A DNA stretch of 64,000 nt from assembly GCF_020171745.1 (NCBI RefSeq), contig NZ_JAIVAH010000005.1:1-64000 (forward strand), read 5' to 3'. Positions 7,068-13,757 of the stretch are shown here, in pieces. The translations under genes were made by a program, and so were the position numbers. The notes beneath the pieces are model-generated. The model ran no database searches and had not been told where the DNA came from. It was given only the letters and a program-made list of their open reading frames with translations. The stretch is from Prescottella equi. GTDB taxonomy: Bacteria; Actinomycetota; Actinomycetes; Mycobacteriales; Mycobacteriaceae. Numbering within the stretch: the first letter of the stretch is position 1; each line of letters begins with the position of its first letter.

Positions 7068-7407
7068 GACCGCTGCACTTAACAGTTCGTGGCGACCGGC
7101 CGATTCGCTCGCCAACCGCATGAAGCTCGTGCGCGCAGAGCTCGGTATGTCGCAGCGCGAGTTCGGCGCCAAGTGTGGAATCCCGGCGTCGCAGATCCAG
7201 AGCATCGAGGACGGCAAAAGCCCCCGTGGCCTGGACGTGAAGGTGAAGAAGATCTCACTCGCGTTCGGCGTCGATCGCGACTGGCTGATGTGGGGCGGCC
7301 CCCTGAACGACGAAACGCCCCCGCCCACCGGTGCGGTGGACGAGGGCGACTCGAGCGGTGCCCCCAGTAGGGCTCGAACCTACGACCTGCGGATTAAAAG
7401 TCCGTAG
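7066..7407 (+). CDS. XRE-family repressor whose 3' end crosses the attachment core
   Basis: A 113-residue protein starts MTAALNSSWRPADSLANRMK. Its helix-turn-helix is at about residues 28-51 (MSQREFGAKCGIPASQIQSIEDGK), and a segment with the DWLMWGG pattern of actinophage repressors follows. The last codons run through the right attachment repeat into the antisense strand of tRNA-Lys. Residues 99-105 (PSRARTY region) come from the core, and the end YDLRIKSP is host-encoded. Joining the same frame to the left end, as in an excised circle, would replace YDLRIKSP with ISTVQVKGSDRR (117 residues). ATG 7066 is supported by the leaderless promoter. Confidence 0.65.
   Translation: MTAALNSSWRPADSLANRMKLVRAELGMSQREFGAKCGIPASQIQSIEDGKSPRGLDVKVKKISLAFGVDRDWLMWGGPLNDETPPPTGAVDEGDSSGAPSRARTYDLRIKSP
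7358..7380. repeat. right attachment repeat inside tRNA-Lys
   Basis: This is the partner of 644-666 and is part of the functional tRNA gene. Because the element supplies or preserves the identical 3' end, the tRNA remains complete after integration. Confidence 0.8.
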
Positions 7408-7431
7408 CTCTACCAACTGAGCTATAGGGGC
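7359..7431 (-). tRNA. tRNA-Lys(UUU)
   Basis: The 73-base gene folds as a cloverleaf. The acceptor stem is GCCCCTA with TGGGGGC plus discriminator A. The D-arm lies in TAGCTCAGTTGGTAGAGC. The anticodon loop is CTTTTAA with anticodon TTT, and the T-arm contains GGTTCGAGCCC. CCA is not encoded. The 3' half serves as attachment site for the element, and the gene's apparent original terminator now lies 6.7 kb away at 583-615. Confidence 0.95.
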
Positions 7432-7814
7432 GTGCGGGCAGAGTCTAGTGGGATCGACCGGCGGGAGGAAACTGCGCCCCGACACGGAATCTCCCGTGCT
7501 GCATTCGAGCAGCCCAGTGGCACTCGGTCGTCGGCGCGCGGTGAAGGAGAGTGTGCCCCACCGGCGCCGACGACCGCCCTCCCCCGAGGGTTCGACGAAG
7601 GCCCCTCGAAAGGGAGGAAGACTGTGAACGCCCCGCCTCCAGACAGACGGGGCGTTCAGCGGACTGTCGACAGCACCCGTAGCCGACGGCCGGCCCCCGC
7701 GCGAGGAGGCATCAACAGATCACCACACCGTGGCATCTGCCGGAAGGCCTGAAGGCGAGAACGGGCGCAACGGCCCACCGATCAGGGACCAAGGACCCAC
7801 TCCCGGGGCCGGTT
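7432..7814. other. non-coding stretch between tRNA-Lys and the MBL gene
   Basis: This stretch contains the tRNA promoter region immediately right of 7431 and one hairpin at 7625-7658. No reading frame has a ribosome binding site or family character. Confidence 0.5.
7625..7658 (-). terminator. hairpin, probable terminator of the leftward MBL gene
   Basis: Perfect 11-bp arms (TGAACGCCCCG and its complement) surround a 12-base loop. It lies about 160 bases past the stop of the minus-strand gene. There is no U-tract. Confidence 0.45.
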
Positions 7815-8543
7815 TCAGCCGCGGACCCGCTGCAGTTCGGCATCCAGCCGGTCGTCGTAGGCGGCCGCGAGTTCACGCAGCGCCGTGGAGCAGGGGCCCC
7901 GGTAGGCAGGACCGTGCATCAAGCCGAGCACCGCCGGCTCCAGATCTGCGAGCCCGCGCAGCGTCGCCCCCAGCGCCGGCGTCAGCGCCGTCGCGTGCCC
8001 GAGATCCTCCGCGGCCAGTGCGGGCTCGACGATGTCGTGGTCGGTCTCGGCCACCGGCCTACCGAACGCGGTGAAGAAGTCGCCACACAGCAGCGTCGAG
8101 GTGGTCTCCTCGAACATCAGTCCGGCATCCCAGCCGTGCGGGACGTGCGGGGTCTCTATTCGACGCACCCGACGGCCACCGATGTCGATGACCTCACTGT
8201 CCTCGAGCGGTCGCGGCGCGCGGTCGGCGAGGTACCCGATCTGCACGAAGCAGCCCATCGCCCCGTGCGCCACCTGCGCACGCGGGGCGGCTGCGAGCCA
8301 GCGGTTCATCGACCCGCTCTCATCGGCCTCGACATGACCGAACGTGATCCAGCGCAACGTCTCCAGCGACAGCAGCTTGGAGGCGGCGGCGGAAACGGAC
8401 GGGAACAGCATCGGCATCCCGGTGTGGAACAGCAGCGGCTCGTCGCCGAGGATCAGGAACTGGTTCATCGGAAGGTCGGCCTCGTCGACGAACGTCGAGA
8501 GCCGGAAGATGTCGGCGGCGATCTCGGTGACCTCGGTGTCCAT
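7815..8543 (-). CDS. MBL-fold oxygen-binding diiron-type protein
   Basis: A 242-residue single-domain protein from ATG 8543 (MDTEVTEIAADIFRLSTFV) has the ligand pattern of the flavodiiron-type metallo-beta-lactamase fold. HVEADE (FGHVEADESGSMNRW) replaces the usual HxHxDH, further histidines are in VAHGAM and ETPHVPHGWDAGLM, an aspartate is in LLCGDFF, and a late histidine is in GLMHGP. Such ODP-type domains bind a diiron centre and handle O2 or NO, but no flavodoxin domain is fused here. The in-frame upstream extension is Arg-rich and rejected. It appears to be a single-gene transcript. Confidence 0.7.
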   Translation of the reverse strand: MDTEVTEIAADIFRLSTFVDEADLPMNQFLILGDEPLLFHTGMPMLFPSVSAAASKLLSLETLRWITFGHVEADESGSMNRWLAAAPRAQVAHGAMGCFVQIGYLADRAPRPLEDSEVIDIGGRRVRRIETPHVPHGWDAGLMFEETTSTLLCGDFFTAFGRPVAETDHDIVEPALAAEDLGHATALTPALGATLRGLADLEPAVLGLMHGPAYRGPCSTALRELAAAYDDRLDAELQRVRG

Positions 8544-8639
8544 GTCCGGCCTCGGAGCAACTCGTCCCCCGGCTGACGGCCCCTGCTTCAGCCTTCGCCG
8601 ACGACGCCGCCGATGCAAGGCCCGGGCGGGGTGCCCGGC

Positions 8640-9221
8640 TCACATCTCGGGTGCCGGCGACTCTCCCGGTGACTGCGGTTCACGCTGGTGGAGGTCGCCG
8701 CGCAGCTTCGCCAGCTCGTTCCCGCGCTTGCGGTACCGGATGTGGAGGAACACCGCCGCCGCGGACAACAGCGCACCGATGATCGCTCCCCACAACGACG
8801 CGCCCCGGAACCCGGGGGCGTCGACGTCGAACGTCCGTTCCCCCGCGTGCGCGGCGCTGCTGTTGCCGAGCACGACGGACAGGGTCAGCAGGTTCGGGAT
8901 GGCGACGACCACCCCGAGGACGAGGAGGGAGATGACCCAGACCCGAGCGTGTGTGCGGTGGCGCGATCGCCACGCGGAATAGAACAGCAGCAACGGAACT
9001 GCCGTGCACACCACCCCGTACAGCAGGCCCCACATGATGCCGCGGGAGAAGCTGCCCGACGCCAGCGAACCCACACTCTGCGCCCACCATCGGGGTAGGA
9101 ACGCGGCGAGGATGAAGTAGAGGGCGATGAGCGCCACCACGATCACGGCAGCCCAGATCGCCTTCCGCGCCCAGGGCGGCAGTCCGGACTTCGCGGGCGC
9201 GGTCGTGGAAGCGTCGCTCAC
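8640..9221 (-). CDS. integral membrane protein, unknown function
   Basis: Start GTG 9221 has AGGAGG six bases upstream. The 193-residue product (VSDASTTAPAKSG) has about four TM segments: AIWAAVIVVALIALYFILAA, GLLYGVVCTAVPLLLFYSA, VWVISLLVLGVVVAIPNLLTL and ASLWGAIIGALLSAAAVFLHI. A basic, charged C-terminal tail follows. It lies two bases after the YjbR-like gene and is co-transcribed with it. I do not recognise a named family. Confidence 0.65.
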   Translation of the reverse strand: MSDASTTAPAKSGLPPWARKAIWAAVIVVALIALYFILAAFLPRWWAQSVGSLASGSFSRGIMWGLLYGVVCTAVPLLLFYSAWRSRHRTHARVWVISLLVLGVVVAIPNLLTLSVVLGNSSAAHAGERTFDVDAPGFRGASLWGAIIGALLSAAAVFLHIRYRKRGNELAKLRGDLHQREPQSPGESPAPEM

Positions 9222-9223
9222 GA

Positions 9224-9610
9224 TCAACCTCCTGTCGTCGGCGCGTCGTCCTCGGCGAGGACGACGCGCGCCAGGGTCTTCGGTGCGATCAGGGTGTAGG
9301 ACGTGCGTACCCACTCCCGCAGCTGATCCCACCAGTCGTCGCGGCCGGACGGCGGCACGGTCAGCGAGATCCAGCCGTGCCGGCCGAGCCCGTACCCGGC
9401 CGGCTCCGCACCCGTTTCGGTGGCGACCACGGCGGCGGCTTCGTCGTGAGGCAGTTTGAGCGACAGGCTCGACGCGTCCGGGTCGCTGAACACGAAATTC
9501 TTGCCGCGCACGCGGAACGTGGGATGTCCGCCCCACTCCTCGATGTCGACGCGCACGGCCTCGGGCAGCTCGTCGACGATCCGCTGCAGCCGAGTCATGT
9601 TCGCGACCAT
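9224..9610 (-). CDS. MmcQ/YjbR-like DNA-binding-fold protein
   Basis: A 128-residue protein has the typical pattern MTRLQRIVDELPEAVRVDIEEWGGHPTFRVRGKNFVF, then SLSLKLPHDEAAAVVA, RHGWISLTVP and LIAPKTLARV. This is the YjbR/CyaY-like family whose exact role is unsettled. ATG 9610 is chosen over ATG 9598 because a promoter ending about seven bases upstream suggests a leaderless mRNA starting at 9610. It forms an operon with the following membrane protein. Confidence 0.7.
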   Translation of the reverse strand: MVANMTRLQRIVDELPEAVRVDIEEWGGHPTFRVRGKNFVFSDPDASSLSLKLPHDEAAAVVATETGAEPAGYGLGRHGWISLTVPPSGRDDWWDQLREWVRTSYTLIAPKTLARVVLAEDDAPTTGG

Positions 9611-9616
9611 GGCGCG

Positions 9617-9645
9617 ATTCTGTGCCCCCGCGCCCCGTGCCGCAA
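9617..9645 (-). promoter_or_regulatory. promoter for the YjbR-like gene
   Basis: TTGCGG (9640-9645), a 17-base spacer and CAGAAT (9617-9622) read on the minus strand. The ATG follows six bases after the -10, indicating leaderless transcription. Confidence 0.5.
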
Positions 9646-9690
9646 GGTTTTCGGCGAGACGATGTCGGCGAGGGATGTTTCAATCTGCGG

Positions 9691-10281
9691 GTGACTCAGG
9701 TTGCTGCCGCCACGAACAACCGCACCCGCGGAATCACGGCCGTCATCGAGGGATTCTTCGCGTTCATGTGGTTCGGCTGGGGATCAGCCGACGCTCCGAG
9801 CTGGCTTGCCGGTCCGCTGATCGCCGGGCAGGTGGTTGCCGGACTGCTGGTGATCGCCGGCGTCGTGACCGCGATCCGGAGCACCGGGGAGCGCACTCCG
9901 ATGGCCGACCCCCTCGTACGGCGGCGGTACAACATCGTGGTCGCGGCCGAATTCGGCATCCTTTTCGCCGGGTCGGCGCTGATGGGGGCGGTCGGACTCG
10001 GTACCTGGATCCCGGTGTGGATCTGCGCGGGCGTCGGCATCCATTTCCTACCGCTGGCCCGCCTGTTCGACGACCTGTGGCTCGTCCCTCTCGGCGTTGC
10101 CGTGACGGCAGTCGCGGCCGCCGCGCTCGCCGTCGGGCTCGCAACCGACGTCGCGCCCAGCACGGTCACGGGACTCGGCGCCGGGATGCTCCTGGTCGCA
10201 GCCGGGATCGCGGCCCTCGCCGGGGCCCGGCACGGTGTCGGACGCGGAGACGCGGCGACGCGACTGCTGGAACATCGCTGA
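9691..10281 (+). CDS. integral membrane protein, unknown function
   Basis: The reading begins at GTG 9691 (VTQVAAATNNRTRGITAVIEGFFAFMWFGWG). The 196-residue product has about six hydrophobic segments: GFFAFMWFGW, LIAGQVVAGLLVIAGVV, IVVAAEFGILFAGSALMGAVGL, WIPVWICAGVGIHFLPLA, VPLGVAVTAVAAAALAVGLA and GAGMLLVAAGIAALAG. It resembles the small multi-TM proteins of unknown function common in actinobacteria. Its 3' 234 bases overlap the 3' end of the convergent MFS gene, which is unusual. Confidence 0.6.
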   Translation: MTQVAAATNNRTRGITAVIEGFFAFMWFGWGSADAPSWLAGPLIAGQVVAGLLVIAGVVTAIRSTGERTPMADPLVRRRYNIVVAAEFGILFAGSALMGAVGLGTWIPVWICAGVGIHFLPLARLFDDLWLVPLGVAVTAVAAAALAVGLATDVAPSTVTGLGAGMLLVAAGIAALAGARHGVGRGDAATRLLEHR

Positions 10282-11487
10282 CGCCGCCGCCAGCGCAACC
10301 ACCAGCAGTGTGCCGACGAACCCCACCGTCGCCGGCCAGCCGCCGTGCGCGTAGGCGATCCCCGCCGCGGCACCGGCGACGCTCGAACCCAGGTAGTACG
10401 CGAAGAGATACATCGACGACGCCTCCGCCCGGTGCTCGGTGGCGAGCAGTCCCACCCAACCGCTGGCCACCGAGTGGGCGGCGAAGAATCCGCCGGTGAA
10501 CAGCAGCATCCCGGCCAGGACGAGCGGGAGCACCGCCCACAACGTGATCGCCAGACCGACGGACATCGCGAGCACCGCGCCGAGCAGGACCACGGCACGG
10601 CCGAACCGGTCCGCGGCCGCCCCCGCCGCGGCCGACGTGTACGTCCCGGACAGATACAGCAGGAACACCAGGCCGACGAGCGCCTCTGGCAGCGAGAACG
10701 GGGCATCGAGCAACCGGAACCCGAGGAAGTTGTAGACGGAGACGAAGCCGCCCATCAGCAGGAAGCCCAGCGCGAACAGCAGCGCGAGCGCCGGATTGCG
10801 AAGGTGCCCGGCCAGATTCGACAGCACGATCCGCGGGCTCACCCGCTGCGGACAGAAGTGTCGCGACGGCGGGAGTTTGCGGGTCATCACGACGGCCAGG
10901 GCGAGCGCCAGGAGTGAGGCCGCCTCCATCGCCCAGCGCCACGACGCGACGTCGAGCACCCCCGACGGCACCAGGCGTCCGATCAGACCACCAATCGTGG
11001 TGCCAGCGACGTACCGGCCCATCGCCGCGCCGAGGTCACGGGTGTGGATCTCCTCGGCCAGGTAGGCCATCGCGACTGCGGGGATTCCCGCCAGCGCGAC
11101 GCCCTGCAGGGCGCGCCCGATCAGCAGCACCTCGATGCTCGGACTGAACGGCAGCAGCACGCCGAGCACGCTCGACACCGCTGCCGACGTCACCATCACC
11201 CGGGTACGCCCGAATCGTTCGGACAGCGCGCTCGCCGGAATGATCGCGAGCGCGACCATGCCGGTCGTGACCGACACCGCGAGCGCGGCAACGGCCGGCG
11301 ACACCCCGAACTCGTCCGTCAATGCCGGCAGCAGGGCCTGCGCCGAGTACATCGAGACGAAGGTCGTCAGCCCGGCCGCGAACAGCGCGACGGTGACCGC
11401 GCGGTACCCGCGGGTGCCCCGGGTCGGCCGGGCGCCGGGCGGGCTCGTCGACTCCGACGGCGTATCGCTCGCCAACGTGTGATCCAT
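10048..11487 (-). CDS. MFS transporter (YnfM/AraJ-like)
   Basis: From ATG 11487, preceded by GGAGGAAG, the protein has twelve predicted TM segments. The MFS loop motif appears as SERFGRTRVMV (about residues 84-94) and recurs in the second half as ADRFGRAVVLL. It probably exports a small molecule under control of the divergent LysR-type regulator. The last 80 residues (from about SRRRVSASDTVPGPGEGRD) are hydrophilic, Arg/Asp-rich and antisense to the neighbouring gene. They look like read-through after a lost stop rather than a real domain. Confidence 0.75.
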   Translation of the reverse strand: MDHTLASDTPSESTSPPGARPTRGTRGYRAVTVALFAAGLTTFVSMYSAQALLPALTDEFGVSPAVAALAVSVTTGMVALAIIPASALSERFGRTRVMVTSAAVSSVLGVLLPFSPSIEVLLIGRALQGVALAGIPAVAMAYLAEEIHTRDLGAAMGRYVAGTTIGGLIGRLVPSGVLDVASWRWAMEAASLLALALAVVMTRKLPPSRHFCPQRVSPRIVLSNLAGHLRNPALALLFALGFLLMGGFVSVYNFLGFRLLDAPFSLPEALVGLVFLLYLSGTYTSAAAGAAADRFGRAVVLLGAVLAMSVGLAITLWAVLPLVLAGMLLFTGGFFAAHSVASGWVGLLATEHRAEASSMYLFAYYLGSSVAGAAAGIAYAHGGWPATVGFVGTLLVVALAAASAMFQQSRRRVSASDTVPGPGEGRDPGCDQEHPGAESRDRAGRDVGCEPDGERGGRDCRHGNAERDEPQVVEQAGQR

Positions 11488-11543
11488 GCATCTTCCTCCG
11501 TGAACCATCCTGTCGAGGTCACCGATACAAAGGAAATACATCT

Positions 11544-11572
11544 ATCAACAGTTGTTGATGCATCTTGTGCAT
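11544..11572. promoter_or_regulatory. candidate LysR-type operator
   Basis: The palindrome ATCAAC-AGTT-GTTGAT (11544-11559) is followed by ATGCA-TCTTG-TGCAT (11558-11572) in the 96-base space between the divergent MFS and LysR genes. LysR regulators usually bind interrupted dyads of this kind near their own promoter. Confidence 0.45.
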
Positions 11573-11583
11573 AAGCTTGGGCG

Positions 11584-12501
11584 GTGGAATTGATCGAGGG
11601 CCTGCGCTGGTTCATAGCGCTGGCCGAGACCGAGCAGGTGACGGCCGCGTCGGACATGCTGCGCATCTCCCAGCCGACGCTGTCGCGCCGCCTGGCCCGG
11701 CTCGAGCGGGACATCGGCGCGGAACTGTTCGACCGGCACGGCCGGCGCCTCGAACTCAACGACCGCGGACGGGTGCTGCTCGATCACGCCCGCCGCGCCG
11801 CCACCGAGCTCGCCGCCGCCCAGCGCGAGATCGACGCGTTCGACAGCCCGGATCGGGGCACCGTCCGGCTGAGCTTCCTGCACTCGTTCGGCACCTGGCT
11901 GGTCCCGGACGTGCTGCGCGCCTACCGCGCGCAGCACCCGAGGGTGTCGTTCACGCTGTACCAGGACGCCGCCCAGACGCTGGTGGATCGGGTAGTGGAG
12001 GGCCGCGACGACCTCGCCTTCGTCTCCCCCCGGCCGCGCACGCCGCAAGTGCACTGGACGCCGGTGACGTACCAGCGGCTCGCCCTCGCCGTGCCGTCCG
12101 GACACCCGCTGAGCACCCGCGCCGACCTCGACCTCGGGGCTGCGGCGGGCGAACAGTTCATCGGGATGCACGAGGACTACGGGATGCGCCGCATCTTCGA
12201 CGAACTGTGCGCGGAGGCCGGCGTCGTGCCGGACGTGGTGTTCGAGTCGAGTGAACTGGCGACCATCGGGGGCCTGGTGTCGGCGTCGCTCGGGGTCGCG
12301 GTGATGCCGTGGCAGGAACCCCGCTCGTGGCCCGACGGCGTCACCCTCGTCCCGTTGCGCGGCGCCGGTCGGGAGATCGGCATGATCCGGGCGCAGGGCC
12401 GTCCACTGCCACCCGCGGCGGATCGATTCCTGCGTTTCACAGCCGATTCGCAGCGGGAGGAACCGCCGAAAACGGGTCCCGGCCTGGTCACCGACGTGTA
12501 A
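11584..12501 (+). CDS. LysR-family transcriptional regulator
   Basis: A 305-residue protein starts at GTG 11584 (VELIEGLRWFIALAETEQVTAASDMLRISQPTLSRRLARLERDIGAELFDR). It shows the canonical LysR winged helix-turn-helix at about residues 18-37. A periplasmic-binding-like effector domain follows from about residue 90. Residues such as GMHEDYGMRR and GVAVMPWQE fit the family. Divergence from the MFS exporter gene with a shared palindromic intergenic region suggests it controls that transporter. The effector is unknown. Confidence 0.85.
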   Translation: MELIEGLRWFIALAETEQVTAASDMLRISQPTLSRRLARLERDIGAELFDRHGRRLELNDRGRVLLDHARRAATELAAAQREIDAFDSPDRGTVRLSFLHSFGTWLVPDVLRAYRAQHPRVSFTLYQDAAQTLVDRVVEGRDDLAFVSPRPRTPQVHWTPVTYQRLALAVPSGHPLSTRADLDLGAAAGEQFIGMHEDYGMRRIFDELCAEAGVVPDVVFESSELATIGGLVSASLGVAVMPWQEPRSWPDGVTLVPLRGAGREIGMIRAQGRPLPPAADRFLRFTADSQREEPPKTGPGLVTDV

Positions 12502-12617
12502 CGTTCGCCACACGGGAGACGGTGCATTTCGCAACGGGCGGGGAACGTGCGTGAAAACCGGTGCGGGGGCATCCGGGAGACACCGATCGGTTTGTTCCGA
12601 ACTCCGTCCCGGCCTCG

Positions 12618-12637
12618 AACCTACGGTACCGTAGGTT
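12618..12637. promoter_or_regulatory. 20-bp perfect palindrome upstream of the desaturase gene
   Basis: The palindrome AACCTACGGTACCGTAGGTT is symmetric over all 20 bases and lies 70 bases before the desaturase start. The length and symmetry fit a TetR-family operator. Mycobacterial desA1/desA2 are controlled by a TetR regulator, MadR; I infer an analogous site and have not compared motifs. Confidence 0.6.
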
Positions 12638-12706
12638 GTCAGCACGATCCTGAAGTACAGCGCCACAGGCATTCAGCGTCAACAACTTTCACGGAGGCAG
12701 ATACCG

Positions 12707-13660
12707 ATGTCGAGAGACCTCACTCAGCTCGAGCTGCTGCAGGAGCTGCAGCCGGTCGCCGAAGAGAACGTCAATCGGCATCTCGCCATGGCCAAGGATT
12801 GGCATCCGCACGATTACGTTCCGTGGGACGAGGGCCGCAACTTCGCCGCGATGGGCGGTGAGGACTGGGATCCCGAGCAGTCCCGCCTCGACGAGGTCGC
12901 CAAGGCCGCGATGATCACCAACCTGCTGACCGAGGACAACCTGCCCTCGTACCACCGGGAGATCGCGGAGAACTTCTCCCGCGACGGCGCCTGGGGCACG
13001 TGGGTGGGCCGGTGGACTGCCGAGGAGAACCGGCACGGCATCGTGATGCGCGACTACCTCGTGGTCACCCGCGGCGTCGATCCCGTCGAACTCGAGAACG
13101 CCCGCATGATCCACATGACCAACGGCTACAGCTCCCCCGCCGGCGACAGCGTGGGCCTGCTGCACTCGGTCTCGTACGTGACGTTCCAGGAACTCGCGAC
13201 CCGCGTCTCGCACCGGAACACCGGCAAGGCGTGCCAGGACCCGGTCGCCGACAAGATGCTCCAGCGCATCGCGGCCGACGAGAACCTGCACATGATCTTC
13301 TACCGGAACATCTGCGGCGCCGCGATGGACATCGCGCCGGACCAGACGCTCAAGGCCGTGACCGACATCATCATGAACTTCCAGATGCCCGGCGCCGGGA
13401 TGCCGAACTTCCGGCGCAACGGTGTGCTGATGGCCAAGCACGGCATCTACGACCTGCGTCAGCACCTCGAAGAGGTCGTGATGCCGGTCCTGCGGAAGTG
13501 GAACGTCTTCGACCGCACCGACTTCACCGCCCGCGGCGAGGACACCCGCGAAGAACTCGCCACGTTCCTCGAGACCCTCGAGAAGCAGGCCACCAAGTTC
13601 GAGGAGATGCGCGACCGCTCGCTCGCGCGGGACGCCGCTCGCGCCGAGAAGGCCTCCTGA
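12707..13660 (+). CDS. desA1: acyl-ACP desaturase, DesA1-type
   Basis: A 317-residue soluble diiron desaturase introduces a double bond into an acyl chain on acyl carrier protein; in mycobacteria DesA1 acts in mycolic acid synthesis. The diiron ligand motifs are visible: E-E-N-R-H at about residues 106-110 and D-E-N-L-H at 191-195, with further acidic ligands near TEDNLP (76) and FQELA (162). ATG 12707 follows GGAGG at good spacing. The order desA1-dus-LCP-phoU matches the mycobacterial chromosome. A strong terminator follows, so it is probably monocistronic and under the upstream palindrome. Confidence 0.85.
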   Translation: MSRDLTQLELLQELQPVAEENVNRHLAMAKDWHPHDYVPWDEGRNFAAMGGEDWDPEQSRLDEVAKAAMITNLLTEDNLPSYHREIAENFSRDGAWGTWVGRWTAEENRHGIVMRDYLVVTRGVDPVELENARMIHMTNGYSSPAGDSVGLLHSVSYVTFQELATRVSHRNTGKACQDPVADKMLQRIAADENLHMIFYRNICGAAMDIAPDQTLKAVTDIIMNFQMPGAGMPNFRRNGVLMAKHGIYDLRQHLEEVVMPVLRKWNVFDRTDFTARGEDTREELATFLETLEKQATKFEEMRDRSLARDAARAEKAS

Positions 13661-13691
13661 CAGGTCGCCACCTGCCTCGTTGCAGCTATCC

Positions 13692-13731
13692 TGTGCCCGG
13701 TACCGGATTCGGTACCGGGCACAGTCTTTTC
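13692..13731 (+). terminator. intrinsic terminator after the desaturase gene
   Basis: Fifteen-bp perfect arms (13692-13706 and 13711-13725) with a GATT loop are followed by TCTTTT. It separates desA1 from dusB. Confidence 0.8.
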
Positions 13732-13757
13732 TCCCGAAGAATTATCCCGAGGTCTCC

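Larger units (their letters stand above)
645..7380. mobile_element. integrated element in the tRNA-Lys 3' end, decayed prophage
   Basis: The element is bounded by a direct repeat of the tRNA-Lys 3' end (644-666 and 7358-7380, 22 of 23 identical). The intact tRNA is rebuilt at the right boundary and the displaced 3' fragment remains at the left. Inside are a repressor and a Cro-like gene in a divergent switch, a short co-directional run of tail-region-like small genes, a phage-type P-loop kinase, and membrane or secreted cargo genes. No capsid, terminase, portal or integrase gene is visible, and three genes carry single-base frameshifts. A deletion remnant of a temperate actinophage fits best; a phage satellite using a helper integrase is an alternative. 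Confidence 0.75.

Noticed and set aside
8032-8982. Plus-strand open frames over the MBL and membrane protein genes
   Set aside because: They are shadows of 7815-8543 and 8640-9221, with no ribosome binding sites and Arg/Ser-rich composition.
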